DNA of 64,000 bases from a virus, in IMG/VR virus record IMGVR_UViG_3300008261_000048, positions 1 to 64,000 of that record; one strand, written 5' to 3'. The notes below the pieces were generated by a model that saw nothing but the letters and a program-made list of their open reading frames with translations, was not told the origin of the DNA and did no database searches. The number at the start of each line of letters is the position of its first letter. Position 1 is the stretch's first letter. A program made the translations under genes and the position numbers. Below, piece after piece: positions 14,934-23,420 of the stretch.

Positions 14934-16811
14934 ATGGCCGTAAGTGTAGAAAAGAGGTATCAAAAACTTACTGACACTGAACACGTTCTCCTTCGTCCAG
15001 GTATGTACATCGGTTCAATTAAACCGCATACCGAGGAAGTATTTCTTCTTAACGAAAAGAAAGGTAAATTTGAACCTACGGAGATTACTTATAATCCAGG
15101 TTTCATAAAACTTTTTGACGAGATCGTATCAAATTCAGTTGATGAACATAAAAGAAATCCTCAACTTAACCAGATTAAAATTACTATTGATGAAGTATCT
15201 GGCAGAATATCAATCTGGGATAATGGAGGAATTCCTGTAGAGATCCATAAAGAGTACGGAGAATGGGTTCCAGAAATGATCTTTAGTAATCTTAAGACTG
15301 GTAGTAATTTTGATGATACTGAAGACCGTACTGTTGTAGGTACTAATGGTGTAGGTAGTACATTAACCAATATCTTTAGTAAAGAATTCAAAATTGAAAC
15401 ATGTGATGGTAAAAAATCATTTGTGCAGGTATTTTCAGATAACATGTCCAAAAAGACAGAACCTGTAATTAAATCACATAAGAAAGGCTATACTGAAATT
15501 TCTTATATTGCAGATTTTGAAAGATTTGGAATGAAGAAAATTGATAAGTCTTCTCTGCAAATGATTCAGAAAAGGCTTTATGATATTGCTGCATGTAATA
15601 CTTTGCTTAAGATCTATCTTAATGATACCTTAATATCGTTTAAGAACTTTAAAGAATATGCAGATCTTTATACTGATAATGTTTTCTATGAACAGTCTCC
15701 TAATTGGAAAATTGGTATAGGACATTCAACATCAGGATTTAAAGCAATATCATTCGTCAATTCGGTTGAAACAAAGGATGGTGGCACCCATGTTAATAAT
15801 GTTACATTTCAAATCATCCAATACCTTAGAGAAAAGATTAAGAAAAAATATCGGGTTGATGTAAAACCAACCGATCTAAAACAACACATCTTTCTCTTTA
15901 TTGATTGCACAGTTATTAATCCTGCATTCTCGTCTCAAACTAAGGAGAAACTCATTACTGAACCTAAAGACTTTGGGAGTATACATGAACTATCAGAAAA
16001 GATTCTTAAACAAGTATTTGCATCTGAAATCATCCAATCTGTTCTTGACTGGATTGAAAGAAAGCAGGCAGCCGAAGAAAGAGCAAAACTTAGAAAATTA
16101 AATAATAACCTCGATAAGTCAAAGGTAATTAAATTAATCGATGCTAAGAAAACCGGTGATAGAAAAAATTGTACTCTTGCAATATTTGAAGGTGACTCTG
16201 CATCCTCTGCGTTTCGTCGTTACCGTGATCCGCTAACGCAAGGTGCGTTTCCTCTTCGCGGTAAATTTATTAATGTAAGAGAGATTCCTGATTCAAAGGT
16301 GGTACAAAATAAAGAAGTACAATCTCTTATGGCTGCAATAGGATTAAAGATTGGTCATGAACCAAAGGACTTAAGATATGGTAAGATCTTATTCTATACT
16401 GATGCCGATGTTGATGGGAATTCAATTTCTGCATTGCTAATTAATTTCTTTGGTAAATATTGGCCTGAGTTATTTGAAGAAGGTAAAGTTCTTAAGGTAG
16501 AAACACCTCTTATGGTAGCAAAGAAAGGAAAGGAAACTTTAAGCTTTTATTCTGAAGAAGATTATAAAGAATGGGAGTTAAAACAAAAATCATTATCCTC
16601 ATGGAATATTGAATATAAGAAAGGATTGGCTGCATTGGAGGACGATGAATATCAGGAGATCATTAGAAGCCCTAGATCATACTTTCTTACCAGAGATAAT
16701 GGATTTAACAGTACATTAAATATCTGGTTTGCAGGTGACTCTAGCCCTCGTAAAAAGAAGATTCTAGGCGAATCTGTTGAAATTAAAACAAGCAATAAAT
16801 CTCTTTTCTAA
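14934..16811 (+). CDS. DNA topoisomerase II large subunit (gp39/gp60-like)
   Basis: A 625-residue ATPase plus TOPRIM subunit of a T4-type topoisomerase. The GHKL ATPase shows FDEIVSNSVDE (Bergerat N box), WDNGGIPV and GTNGVGSTLTN. The TOPRIM domain near residues 415-500 shows IFEGDSASSAF (catalytic Glu) and FYTDADVDGNS (DxDxD metal site). In T4 these parts are split between genes 39 and 60, here they are one polypeptide. It relieves supercoils during phage replication. The stop overlaps the start of the partner subunit (TAATGG), so the two are coupled. Confidence 0.95.
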   Translation: MAVSVEKRYQKLTDTEHVLLRPGMYIGSIKPHTEEVFLLNEKKGKFEPTEITYNPGFIKLFDEIVSNSVDEHKRNPQLNQIKITIDEVSGRISIWDNGGIPVEIHKEYGEWVPEMIFSNLKTGSNFDDTEDRTVVGTNGVGSTLTNIFSKEFKIETCDGKKSFVQVFSDNMSKKTEPVIKSHKKGYTEISYIADFERFGMKKIDKSSLQMIQKRLYDIAACNTLLKIYLNDTLISFKNFKEYADLYTDNVFYEQSPNWKIGIGHSTSGFKAISFVNSVETKDGGTHVNNVTFQIIQYLREKIKKKYRVDVKPTDLKQHIFLFIDCTVINPAFSSQTKEKLITEPKDFGSIHELSEKILKQVFASEIIQSVLDWIERKQAAEERAKLRKLNNNLDKSKVIKLIDAKKTGDRKNCTLAIFEGDSASSAFRRYRDPLTQGAFPLRGKFINVREIPDSKVVQNKEVQSLMAAIGLKIGHEPKDLRYGKILFYTDADVDGNSISALLINFFGKYWPELFEEGKVLKVETPLMVAKKGKETLSFYSEEDYKEWELKQKSLSSWNIEYKKGLAALEDDEYQEIIRSPRSYFLTRDNGFNSTLNIWFAGDSSPRKKKILGESVEIKTSNKSLF

Positions 16812-18154
16812 TGGAAAAAAGAACAGTAACATCATTCTTTGATAAAGAATATTTGGAGTATGCCAAATATGTTGTAGAAAATCGTGCAATCCCTAGCTGT
16901 ATTGACGGTCTTAAACCAACACAACGGAAGGTCGTTTTCGTGGCAAATAAAATCTGGAAAAATGGAGCAGAAAAGCCAATGAAACTATTCCAACTTGCAG
17001 GCCGTGTAGCGGCAGAGGCATATTATCATCATGGTAATACTTCCTTGGAATCTGCTATGGTTGGTATGGCACAGAAGTTTAAGAACTCTTTACCTCTTTT
17101 GGATGGCATTGGCCAATTTGGATCTTTACGTTCCCCTTCTGCCGGTGCACCTCGTTACATCAGTGCAAAATTACATCCTAATTTTAGATTAATTTATCAG
17201 GATTTTGACCTTCTTAATAATAAGATTGAAGAAGGTGTAGAAATTGAACCAGACTTCTTTCTTCCTATCGTTCCAACCGTTATCTTAAATGGATCTTCTG
17301 GTATTGCTGTAGGATTTGCAACTAACATTCTTAATCGTAATCCTAAAGATGTAGTTGAAGCATGTTTGGCCGTTCTTAAGGATAAGAAGATTAAAACACT
17401 TCCTCCTTGGTTAAGTGAATTTAAGGGATCATTTACTAGAGATCCTGGTAATCCTAATACGTGGAAGATTAGTGGATCATATGAAATAGTAAATAGTACA
17501 ACAGTAAAAGTAACAGAAATTCCACCTTCATTTACTTATGAGAGATATGAAGAGTGGTTAAACGCTCTGGTTGATAAAAAGATCATTGTTGATTATGAAG
17601 ATAATTCATCAGATAAAATTGAATACCTTCTTAAATTTCAACGAGCAATTCTTAAGGACTATATTTCAAAGGATAGACTAGAAAATCTGTTAAAGATTCA
17701 TTCACAAGAAACTGAAAACCTTACCACTATCGATGAGACTGGTAAATTAAAGATCTTTACCAAAGCTGAAGATATTGTAACCCACTTTGTTGGAATAAGA
17801 CTTCAGTATTATCATAAGAGAAAGGCCTATCTTCTTGATAAATTAGGAAGAGAGCTTCTTATCATATCAAATAAGGCAAGATTCATTAAAGATATTATTG
17901 AAGGAAAACTTAAGGTAAATAATGTAGCAAAAGATATCATTGTTAAATACCTGGAAGATAACAAATATGATAAGATTGATGGTTCATATACATACCTATT
18001 AAGTATGGCAATCTATTCATTAACTAAGGAGAGATTTGAAGAACTACTTAAACAAAAAACAGAAAAGGAATCTGAGGTAGAAGCCATTAAGAAAACTGAT
18101 CCTAAGGACATGTATATAACTGATCTTGAACAATTGAAAAAATCATTAGGGTAA
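16811..18154 (+). CDS. DNA topoisomerase II medium subunit (gp52-like)
   Basis: A 447-residue DNA-cleaving subunit homologous to GyrA/ParC without the C-terminal wrapping domain, as in T4 gp52 (442 residues). The N-terminal CIDGLKPTQRKVVF is the conserved breakage-domain opening, and APRYISAKL carries the catalytic Tyr (near residue 117) preceded by Arg. The PxxxxNGSSGIAVGFATNI segment is also typical. The end is a coiled-coil region. Works as a complex with the preceding large subunit. Confidence 0.95.
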   Translation: MEKRTVTSFFDKEYLEYAKYVVENRAIPSCIDGLKPTQRKVVFVANKIWKNGAEKPMKLFQLAGRVAAEAYYHHGNTSLESAMVGMAQKFKNSLPLLDGIGQFGSLRSPSAGAPRYISAKLHPNFRLIYQDFDLLNNKIEEGVEIEPDFFLPIVPTVILNGSSGIAVGFATNILNRNPKDVVEACLAVLKDKKIKTLPPWLSEFKGSFTRDPGNPNTWKISGSYEIVNSTTVKVTEIPPSFTYERYEEWLNALVDKKIIVDYEDNSSDKIEYLLKFQRAILKDYISKDRLENLLKIHSQETENLTTIDETGKLKIFTKAEDIVTHFVGIRLQYYHKRKAYLLDKLGRELLIISNKARFIKDIIEGKLKVNNVAKDIIVKYLEDNKYDKIDGSYTYLLSMAIYSLTKERFEELLKQKTEKESEVEAIKKTDPKDMYITDLEQLKKSLG

Positions 18155-18177
18155 TGAAACTTATTAAGATACTTCAA

Positions 18178-18188
18178 TATAAAAAATA
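18178..18188 (+). promoter_or_regulatory. Late-type promoter variant TATAAAAAATA
   Basis: One A longer than the usual block, 6 nt before the ATG at 18194. Confidence 0.45.
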
Positions 18189-18193
18189 AATCC

Positions 18194-18355
18194 ATGAAAA
18201 CATTTATTATAGTAGGTTCAGGAGTTAAGTGGACGTGTAAGGCAAATACCGAGGAAGAAGCATGGGAATCCTTATCTAAAATTAAAGTATTACCTATCAC
18301 AGAACTAAAGAAAATGTTTAAAGTATTAAACGGTGATCAATCAAAAAATCAATAA
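18194..18355 (+). CDS. Small protein, unknown (53 residues)
   Basis: ATG at 18194 follows a late-type promoter variant. The product begins MKTFIIVGSGVKWTCKANTE and continues EEAWESLSKIK, a beta hairpin plus helix pattern seen in many small phage proteins. It ends 1 nt before the KTSC gene starts at 18357. Not recognised. Confidence 0.6.
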   Translation: MKTFIIVGSGVKWTCKANTEEEAWESLSKIKVLPITELKKMFKVLNGDQSKNQ

Positions 18356-18356
18356 T

Positions 18357-18584
18357 ATGTTAATAGAACAAACCTCGATGACAGACTCATCAATGATTAA
18401 AAAAGCAGTTTATAATTTTTCTGCAAACACATTAAAAATTGAATTTAATTCAGGTACTATCTATGAATATTCAAATGTTGACTCTCAAACATATGAAGAA
18501 TTTTGTAGAGCAGAATCTCAAGGAAAATTCTTTAATGAAAAAATTAAAAACAATTTTCAAAACTCTAAACTTTTATTAGACTAA
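18357..18584 (+). CDS. KTSC-domain protein
   Basis: A 75-residue protein consisting of a KTSC domain: SSMIKKAVYNFSANTLKIEF, GTIYEYSNV, then the helix ending SQGKFFNEKIKNNF. KTSC domains are small, occur in phages and next to lysyl-tRNA synthetase-like genes, and are thought to bind nucleic acid or protein; the function is not established. The start at 18357 is chosen because the upstream ATG at 18333 would overlap the previous gene. Confidence 0.8.
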   Translation: MLIEQTSMTDSSMIKKAVYNFSANTLKIEFNSGTIYEYSNVDSQTYEEFCRAESQGKFFNEKIKNNFQNSKLLLD

Positions 18585-18586
18585 TT

Positions 18587-18823
18587 ATGGGACCAACTAA
18601 TGTAATGTATGATGCTCTCAAAGCACAATTTGAAGCACAAAAACAAAAGGCTCTTGCCACACTTACTATCTACTTAACAAATCCAGTAGGTATCGGTGAA
18701 CATCCACAGCATATAGATGAAATGATGACCTTAACAAGATCTCTTGCTGAGGCCAATGATTGCATTCAAACTTTAGAAAATACCTTTGAGGTAAAAAATG
18801 CAGCCAATGAAAACGGTAACTGA
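18587..18823 (+). CDS. Small helical protein, unknown
   Basis: A 78-residue, largely helical protein (ALKAQFEAQKQKALATLTIY, then DEMMTLTRSLAEANDCIQTL). It follows the KTSC gene by 2 nt and overlaps the next gene by 17-26 nt. Not recognised. Confidence 0.6.
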   Translation: MGPTNVMYDALKAQFEAQKQKALATLTIYLTNPVGIGEHPQHIDEMMTLTRSLAEANDCIQTLENTFEVKNAANENGN

Positions 18824-19058
18824 GATAGTACAAAGACTTCTTGATGAAAGACATATTACTGCAGAGGAAGCCATAGTACTTTTACAAGCCGAGGTAAATA
18901 GAAATCAGCCTTTTTACATACCTAGCCCTACGCCAACCATTCAACCTTATTCTCCGCCTTATAAACCAGGCGATCTTTGGTATAGTTTTTCATCAACCTC
19001 ACCAGGCACAACCGTAAACACTCCTATTGCAGGTTCAAAATCAGAAGATAATGAATAA
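18798..19058 (+). CDS. Small proline-rich protein, unknown
   Basis: An 86-residue protein: a helical N-terminus (EIVQRLLDERHITAEEAIVLL) resembling a short three-helix fold, then a proline-rich tail (IPSPTPTIQPYSPPYKPGDL). The start could be 18798 or 18807; both overlap the previous gene. Its stop overlaps the next gene's ATG at 19051. Function unknown. Confidence 0.55.
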   Translation: MQPMKTVTEIVQRLLDERHITAEEAIVLLQAEVNRNQPFYIPSPTPTIQPYSPPYKPGDLWYSFSSTSPGTTVNTPIAGSKSEDNE

Positions 19059-19530
19059 AGTAATCCTAGTAGGTAAAGCCGCTGCAGGTAAAGATCACAT
19101 GAGAAAGGTAATGGAAGGCCGTGGATTTATCTACGGTATTTCTTATACCACTCGACCACCGAGAGAAGGTGAGATTGACGGCCAAGATTATTACTTTATG
19201 TCAAAAGAACAATTTGATGATGGTATTAAGAATAACTTTTGGTATGAATGGGTTGAATTTAATGGTTGGTATTATGGAACAAGTTATAAACAGTTCAAGG
19301 AACAGTGTAACTTATTTATAATGACACCTAAAGGCATTTCTCATATCAATCCAATTGATCGTAAAGAATGTACAATCATTTATCTCAATATGCCAATTGA
19401 AGTAAGACGCCAAAGACTTATTAGCCGCAATATGCCAGGTGATACATTGGAACGTAGAATTCAGGCAGATGAAAATGACTTTGCTAATTTTACAGATTTT
19501 GACATTGAGATAAACAATCATAACTTCTAA
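19051..19530 (+). CDS. Guanylate kinase-like nucleoside monophosphate kinase
   Basis: A 159-residue P-loop kinase of the guanylate kinase fold, predicted to phosphorylate (d)GMP or a related nucleotide. Walker A is GKAAAGKD, ending in Asp where Ser/Thr is usual, the same GKD ending as in the neighbouring kinase and in T4 dNMP kinase. SYTTRPPREGEIDGQDYYF matches the GMP-binding loop, and EWVEFNGWYYGTSY the second GMP-binding strand. Part of a nucleotide gene group with 19545 and 20306. Exact substrate uncertain. Confidence 0.85.
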   Translation: MNKVILVGKAAAGKDHMRKVMEGRGFIYGISYTTRPPREGEIDGQDYYFMSKEQFDDGIKNNFWYEWVEFNGWYYGTSYKQFKEQCNLFIMTPKGISHINPIDRKECTIIYLNMPIEVRRQRLISRNMPGDTLERRIQADENDFANFTDFDIEINNHNF

Positions 19531-19532
19531 CA

Positions 19533-19542
19533 TATAAAAATA
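19533..19542 (+). promoter_or_regulatory. Late-type promoter TATAAAAATA
   Basis: CATATAAAAATAAA, directly before the ATG at 19545 (2 nt). Confidence 0.6.
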
Positions 19543-19544
19543 AA

Positions 19545-20144
19545 ATGAGTAAGTTCATTATCATTGAAGGCACCGATAATACCGGTAAAGATACACAGCA
19601 AAATCTTATTATTAAGAATCTTAAAGATACTGTCTTTCATAAGATTCATTATTCGTCTTTACCCTTTAAAGATGATATTGAAATGCATACTTCATATTCA
19701 AAGAAAATGTATGAAGACATGTTTAAGATGATGGTTCTCTGTAAAGATCAAGATATTAATATCATCTTTAATCGTTCTCATTTAGGTGAAAGTATTTACT
19801 CTCCACTTTACCGTGGATATTCCGGTGATTATGTTTTTGATATTGAAAAAGGTTTTGTAAATACATTAAGAGAAAATCTTTATCTTATTACGTTAACAAA
19901 TGACCCTCATACCATTTGGAGCAGAGATGATGGAAAATCATTTTATAAAAATGAAGAAGGTATTAAAGCCGAGGTTGATGGATTCCAACGTGCTCATCGT
20001 TTGAGTAAGATTAAAAATAAACTTCTTCTTAATGTAGGTACTATGGGTGCCGATGAAGTCTCCAAAATTATTATTGAGTTTTTATCCCATGAAAATACAA
20101 TAACCGGAGATCCTAAACAATTATCTATGTTTAGTCATGAGTAA
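19545..20144 (+). CDS. Deoxynucleoside monophosphate (thymidylate-like) kinase
   Basis: A 199-residue P-loop kinase. Walker A is EGTDNTGKDTQ as in thymidylate kinases, and the substrate-binding DR(Y/S) region appears as FNRSHLGESIYSPLYRGYSG. It would convert a dNMP to dNDP. Because it sits one small gene away from the hydroxymethylase-like gene, hydroxymethyl-dCMP is a plausible substrate, as for T4 gene 1 kinase; that link is inference. Confidence 0.85.
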   Translation: MSKFIIIEGTDNTGKDTQQNLIIKNLKDTVFHKIHYSSLPFKDDIEMHTSYSKKMYEDMFKMMVLCKDQDINIIFNRSHLGESIYSPLYRGYSGDYVFDIEKGFVNTLRENLYLITLTNDPHTIWSRDDGKSFYKNEEGIKAEVDGFQRAHRLSKIKNKLLLNVGTMGADEVSKIIIEFLSHENTITGDPKQLSMFSHE

Positions 20145-20325
20145 GTGGAGAGAAGAACGCATGTATGAGATAATGAATCATCTCTGGGATAATCCTAAGT
20201 TGATGGAATTATATGAACTCGAAATGAAAAAGGCACAAGCCGAAAAATACGTAGAAGAGTTCTTTCCTAAAATGGAAAAATGTTACGAAAAAGCTTTAAA
20301 AGAATATGAGAATTTACAAAGGTGA
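20137..20325 (+). CDS. Small coiled protein, unknown
   Basis: A 62-residue charged, helical protein overlapping the kinase stop by 8 nt and the hydroxymethylase start by 20 nt. Its tight overlap on both sides supports real translation. Not recognised. Confidence 0.55.
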   Translation: MSKWREERMYEIMNHLWDNPKLMELYELEMKKAQAEKYVEEFFPKMEKCYEKALKEYENLQR

Positions 20326-21187
20326 AACATTTGCTGATGTGTATCAAACTGCACTAACTGATGTACTCCAAAATCCTGAATATGTTACCTCTCCAAGAGG
20401 TATGAAAATTAATGAAGTTACTAATGCTGCGTTAGTTATCGAAGATCCTACATTTCCTCTTTATGAAAATAATAGAAGGAGTAGTCAATTCAAATATATT
20501 GCAGCCGAATTAGTTTGGTACTTTACTGGCCGTAGAGATACTAATTTTATTTCAAAATTTGCAAAGTTCTGGGAACAAATTGATAACGGAAACGGTACGG
20601 TAAATTCTGCTTACGGTAATCTTATCTTTACGGATAAGAATCCTCATGGTATTAATCAGTACCAATGGGCATTACAGTCTTTAATTGAAGATAAAGATTC
20701 TCGTCAAGCTATTCTTCATTTTAATATGCCTTCACATCAGTGGAAAGGTAATAAAGATTTTGTATGTACTCTTACAGGCGTATTTCAAATTCGTGATAAT
20801 CATCTTAACTTTACCATTGATATGAGATCAAACGATCTTATTCTAGGTACACCGACTGACATTGCATTTTTCTGTCTTCTTCAACAGCAGATGTATGAGC
20901 ATCTTAAAAAGTATTACCCAGATCTAGAATTAGGTACATATACACATATTGTACATTCTCTTCATATTTATGAAAGGCACTTTGGCTTAATAGATGAAAT
21001 GTTAGATCATTCTTTTGAACCAATGAGTTTTCCAGAGATAAGAGAATTCTTAATCGATCCTAATGGTAATCCTTTAGAAGGTATTAAAGAAATTGAATCT
21101 GAAATAGAATCAGATTCCGAGGTTATAAGAGTTAAAGATGATCCTTTACATGTGTGGATATCCGATGCGGTTTTCATGGATATATAA
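20306..21187 (+). CDS. dCMP hydroxymethylase-like thymidylate synthase homologue
   Basis: A 293-residue member of the thymidylate synthase superfamily, closest in motif to T4 gp42. ELVWYFTG (68-75) and SAYG lie in the N-terminal half, the catalytic Cys is C154 in DFVCTLTG, and MRSNDLILG (173-181) binds phosphate. The residue that distinguishes uracil from cytosine is Asp (D185 in TPTDIAFF) where thymidylate synthases have Asn; this is the dCMP-specific state. It is predicted to make 5-hydroxymethyl-dCMP from dCMP and methylene-tetrahydrofolate. A true thymidylate synthase is encoded separately at 49348. Confidence 0.82.
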   Translation: MRIYKGETFADVYQTALTDVLQNPEYVTSPRGMKINEVTNAALVIEDPTFPLYENNRRSSQFKYIAAELVWYFTGRRDTNFISKFAKFWEQIDNGNGTVNSAYGNLIFTDKNPHGINQYQWALQSLIEDKDSRQAILHFNMPSHQWKGNKDFVCTLTGVFQIRDNHLNFTIDMRSNDLILGTPTDIAFFCLLQQQMYEHLKKYYPDLELGTYTHIVHSLHIYERHFGLIDEMLDHSFEPMSFPEIREFLIDPNGNPLEGIKEIESEIESDSEVIRVKDDPLHVWISDAVFMDI

Positions 21188-21204
21188 TAAAATCATCTAT
21201 AACA

Positions 21205-22155
21205 ATGAAGTATGTCAAACTTTTTGAAGAGTTCTTAAATGAAGCCGTTGAAGATAACGGATTAAAGAAAGTATATTTAGCCACCCGCCGAGATAGTGGA
21301 CAGAGATGGTGGTCTTATAAAGGTTTTGCCGGTGATAAGTTTTTTATTCAGGTTACCGAAAATAATATTGATAAGTTAGACATTAATCCTGAGTACCCTG
21401 TACTTAATTATCATAGTACTATAGTTGATGAATTACTAAAAAGAAAATTGATTAAAGAGGAAAACATCTATAATCATCCTAAGTATATTCCACTATCTGG
21501 ATCAAAGAAAGAGTTTCATAAACTTGTAGGTGAAGATGAAAATGTACCTAAGACCGTTTACTCAAAAAACGAGGCTTTAGAGAAATTAAACTTTCCTATC
21601 ATTGCAAAGCCTGCAAATGGTCATAGCGGTATTGGAATTCAGGTTATTAAGAAGCCTGAATTAATGGAAGAACTTGATGAAAAGATATTTGACACTTTTT
21701 CTGAATATGTAGATAAGGTAGAGGAAATGAGATTCTTTAACTTTAAAGGTCAACCTATTTTTTGGATGGAAAGAACACCTGCAAACAGTAAGGCAAAATC
21801 TGGTGATGGTAAGACCGATGAGGAAATGGAATTTAATTATGCTAAGAGAAATGTTGATAATATTCCAGAAGACTATAAAAAGGTTTTAGAAAAATACTGC
21901 AAAATATTTGAAAAGTTTCCTTACATCTGTTTTGATATGATGAAGGATAAAGAAGGTAAGATCTATGTTATTGAGTCAAATGCCCAGCCCGGTGTACCTT
22001 TCGATAGCACAGTTGAAATCTATAAGAAAGTATATGAAGACTTCTATGGTAAACCCCTAGATGAAAAATCTCTTCAAAAACTAGACGAATACTCAAAGGA
22101 AATGATTGAAAGAACACTGGAACGCGATAAGAAAAGATTTTCTGTAAAAAAGTAG
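21205..22155 (+). CDS. ATP-grasp enzyme with capsid-targeting-like N-terminus
   Basis: A 316-residue protein. The first residues MKYVKLFEEFLNE are a T4-type capsid-targeting peptide, with predicted cleavage after LNE. The body is an ATP-grasp fold: FPIIAKPANGHSGIGIQVIKK (ATP-binding lysine and glycine loop) and DMMKDKEGKIYVIESNAQPG (acidic metal-binding residues and Asn), as in RimK and D-Ala-D-Ala ligase relatives. Such enzymes join a carboxylate to an amine. The start at 21205 is chosen because it gives the targeting peptide and clears the upstream stop. If packaged, it could modify host molecules on entry. Confidence 0.8.
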   Translation: MKYVKLFEEFLNEAVEDNGLKKVYLATRRDSGQRWWSYKGFAGDKFFIQVTENNIDKLDINPEYPVLNYHSTIVDELLKRKLIKEENIYNHPKYIPLSGSKKEFHKLVGEDENVPKTVYSKNEALEKLNFPIIAKPANGHSGIGIQVIKKPELMEELDEKIFDTFSEYVDKVEEMRFFNFKGQPIFWMERTPANSKAKSGDGKTDEEMEFNYAKRNVDNIPEDYKKVLEKYCKIFEKFPYICFDMMKDKEGKIYVIESNAQPGVPFDSTVEIYKKVYEDFYGKPLDEKSLQKLDEYSKEMIERTLERDKKRFSVKK

Positions 22156-22174
22156 AAAAAAGTCTACGAAAAAT

Positions 22175-22205
22175 TTTCAAATCTCGTTTTTTTGTTTTAT
22201 ATTTG
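22175..22205 (+). promoter_or_regulatory. Host-type early promoter before phosphoesterase and sigma genes
   Basis: -33 TTTC (22175-22178), 19 nt, -7 TATATTTG (22198-22205). Part of the same block as the promoter at 10267 (AAAAAAGTCT, then ATTTTCAAATC) but without the TTGTTAATAAC element. Confidence 0.75.
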
Positions 22206-22242
22206 TACTGATGGTATTTTTATACTGTCTTAAAACAATGAT

Positions 22243-22788
22243 ATGTCTGAAGAACAATTAAGAGAAATCTCTGATTTTTACATTACATCGGATACGTGGT
22301 TTGGAAGGCCACAAATCCTTGATATTGCAAGGCGTACCCAGTTTTCAAGTATTGATGATATGAATGATCAATTCATCAAAAACTGGAATAAGCAGGTCAA
22401 ATCATCTGACCTCGTTTTTCACTTAGGTAATTTTGCGTGGGATCCACATACCGCAAGAACTGTTTTGAAAAAGCTTAAAGGCAAAATCTTTTTCATGATT
22501 GGAAATTCTGATGAATCTCTACTGGAAGTAGCCGATGAGTTTGAAAACGTTGAGGTTCTTGATCAACAAATTATTGAACTTCCTCAATTTGATTCTATTC
22601 TCTGTCACTATCCGTTGGAAGTATGGAATGGAAAATCATCAGGGACTATTCATTTTCATGGACATACCGTCTTTTCACATAAGACAGATCTAAGATCATC
22701 CAATCGTGTAAACGTTTGCATTGATTTTTGGAATTATTCACCAATTAAATTTTCGGCAATTAAAGAATTTACAAATGGCAAAATCTAA
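22243..22788 (+). CDS. Calcineurin-like phosphoesterase homologue with altered active site
   Basis: A 181-residue protein of the metallophosphoesterase fold common in phages. All landmarks are present but key residues differ: SDTWFG (17-21) has Trp19 where the DxH His belongs, HLGNFAW has Asn63 for the GD Asp, and GNSD (87-90) has Ser for the GNH His. CHYPLEVWNG and HFHGH, the C-terminal metal ligands, are kept. It is therefore likely to have lost or changed catalysis. It is the first gene after an early promoter and overlaps the sigma factor gene by 14 nt, so the two are expressed together. Confidence 0.75.
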   Translation: MSEEQLREISDFYITSDTWFGRPQILDIARRTQFSSIDDMNDQFIKNWNKQVKSSDLVFHLGNFAWDPHTARTVLKKLKGKIFFMIGNSDESLLEVADEFENVEVLDQQIIELPQFDSILCHYPLEVWNGKSSGTIHFHGHTVFSHKTDLRSSNRVNVCIDFWNYSPIKFSAIKEFTNGKI

Positions 22789-23401
22789 AACCTACAAAGA
22801 ACTGGCAATTGAGTTTAAGAAAACTCGCTCAGAAAGAATTTACAATGAACTTTACAAAAAGATGAGACCAGGATTATGGTCTTATGTAAATAACATCGTA
22901 AGAGATCCGGCGGTGGCTGATGATATTGTATCAACCACATTAACAAATGTTTACTTAAAGATTGATCAATATGATGAATCTTACCAAATAACTACATGGG
23001 CCTATCGTATTGCATATAATGAATGCATTGGATGGATTAGGTTCCGCAATAAAAAGATAAGTATTAATGTATTTACCGATGCAGGTGTTGAACCTCCGGC
23101 AAGAGATGGTTTCCTTGAACCAGAAATGCATGTAAAAACCGAGGATGATTTCTGGGCAGAGGAAGATATCTTAACCGAACAGGTAAGACTAACTAAAGAA
23201 GCGATTAATGCATTACCTCCAATGTATAAGAGATACATGATAGAGAGATTCCTTAATCATAAATCATATAACGATATTCTTGATATCATGGTAGAACATG
23301 AAAAAGATATCAATCTACAGACGGTAAAGAATCGCATTTTCCGAGGTAGAAAAATAATTCAGAAACAGTTAGAGAAAATGAAACTCTTTTCTGAAGCATA
23401 A
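22775..23401 (+). CDS. ECF-like RNA polymerase sigma factor
   Basis: A 208-residue sigma-70 family protein. Region 2 spans about 30-95: LWSYVNNIVRDPAVADDIVS, then TTWAYRIAYNECIGWIRF. Region 4 spans about 140-200: KEAINALPPMYKRYMIERF, then TVKNRIFRGRKIIQKQLEK as the recognition helix. No region 1 or 3 is visible. T4 gp55 (185 residues) is a reduced sigma that reads TATAAATA, and this window has many such sites, so this is the natural candidate for the late factor. The start at 22775 (MAKSK) is preferred over the upstream ATG inside the previous gene. Confidence 0.83.
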   Translation: MAKSKTYKELAIEFKKTRSERIYNELYKKMRPGLWSYVNNIVRDPAVADDIVSTTLTNVYLKIDQYDESYQITTWAYRIAYNECIGWIRFRNKKISINVFTDAGVEPPARDGFLEPEMHVKTEDDFWAEEDILTEQVRLTKEAINALPPMYKRYMIERFLNHKSYNDILDIMVEHEKDINLQTVKNRIFRGRKIIQKQLEKMKLFSEA

Positions 23402-23420
23402 ATAGATAAAATAAAGAACT

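Noticed and set aside
18154-18188. An 11-codon frame MKLIKILQYKK after the topoisomerase medium subunit
   Set aside because: Too short, and it overlaps the late-type promoter variant for the next gene.
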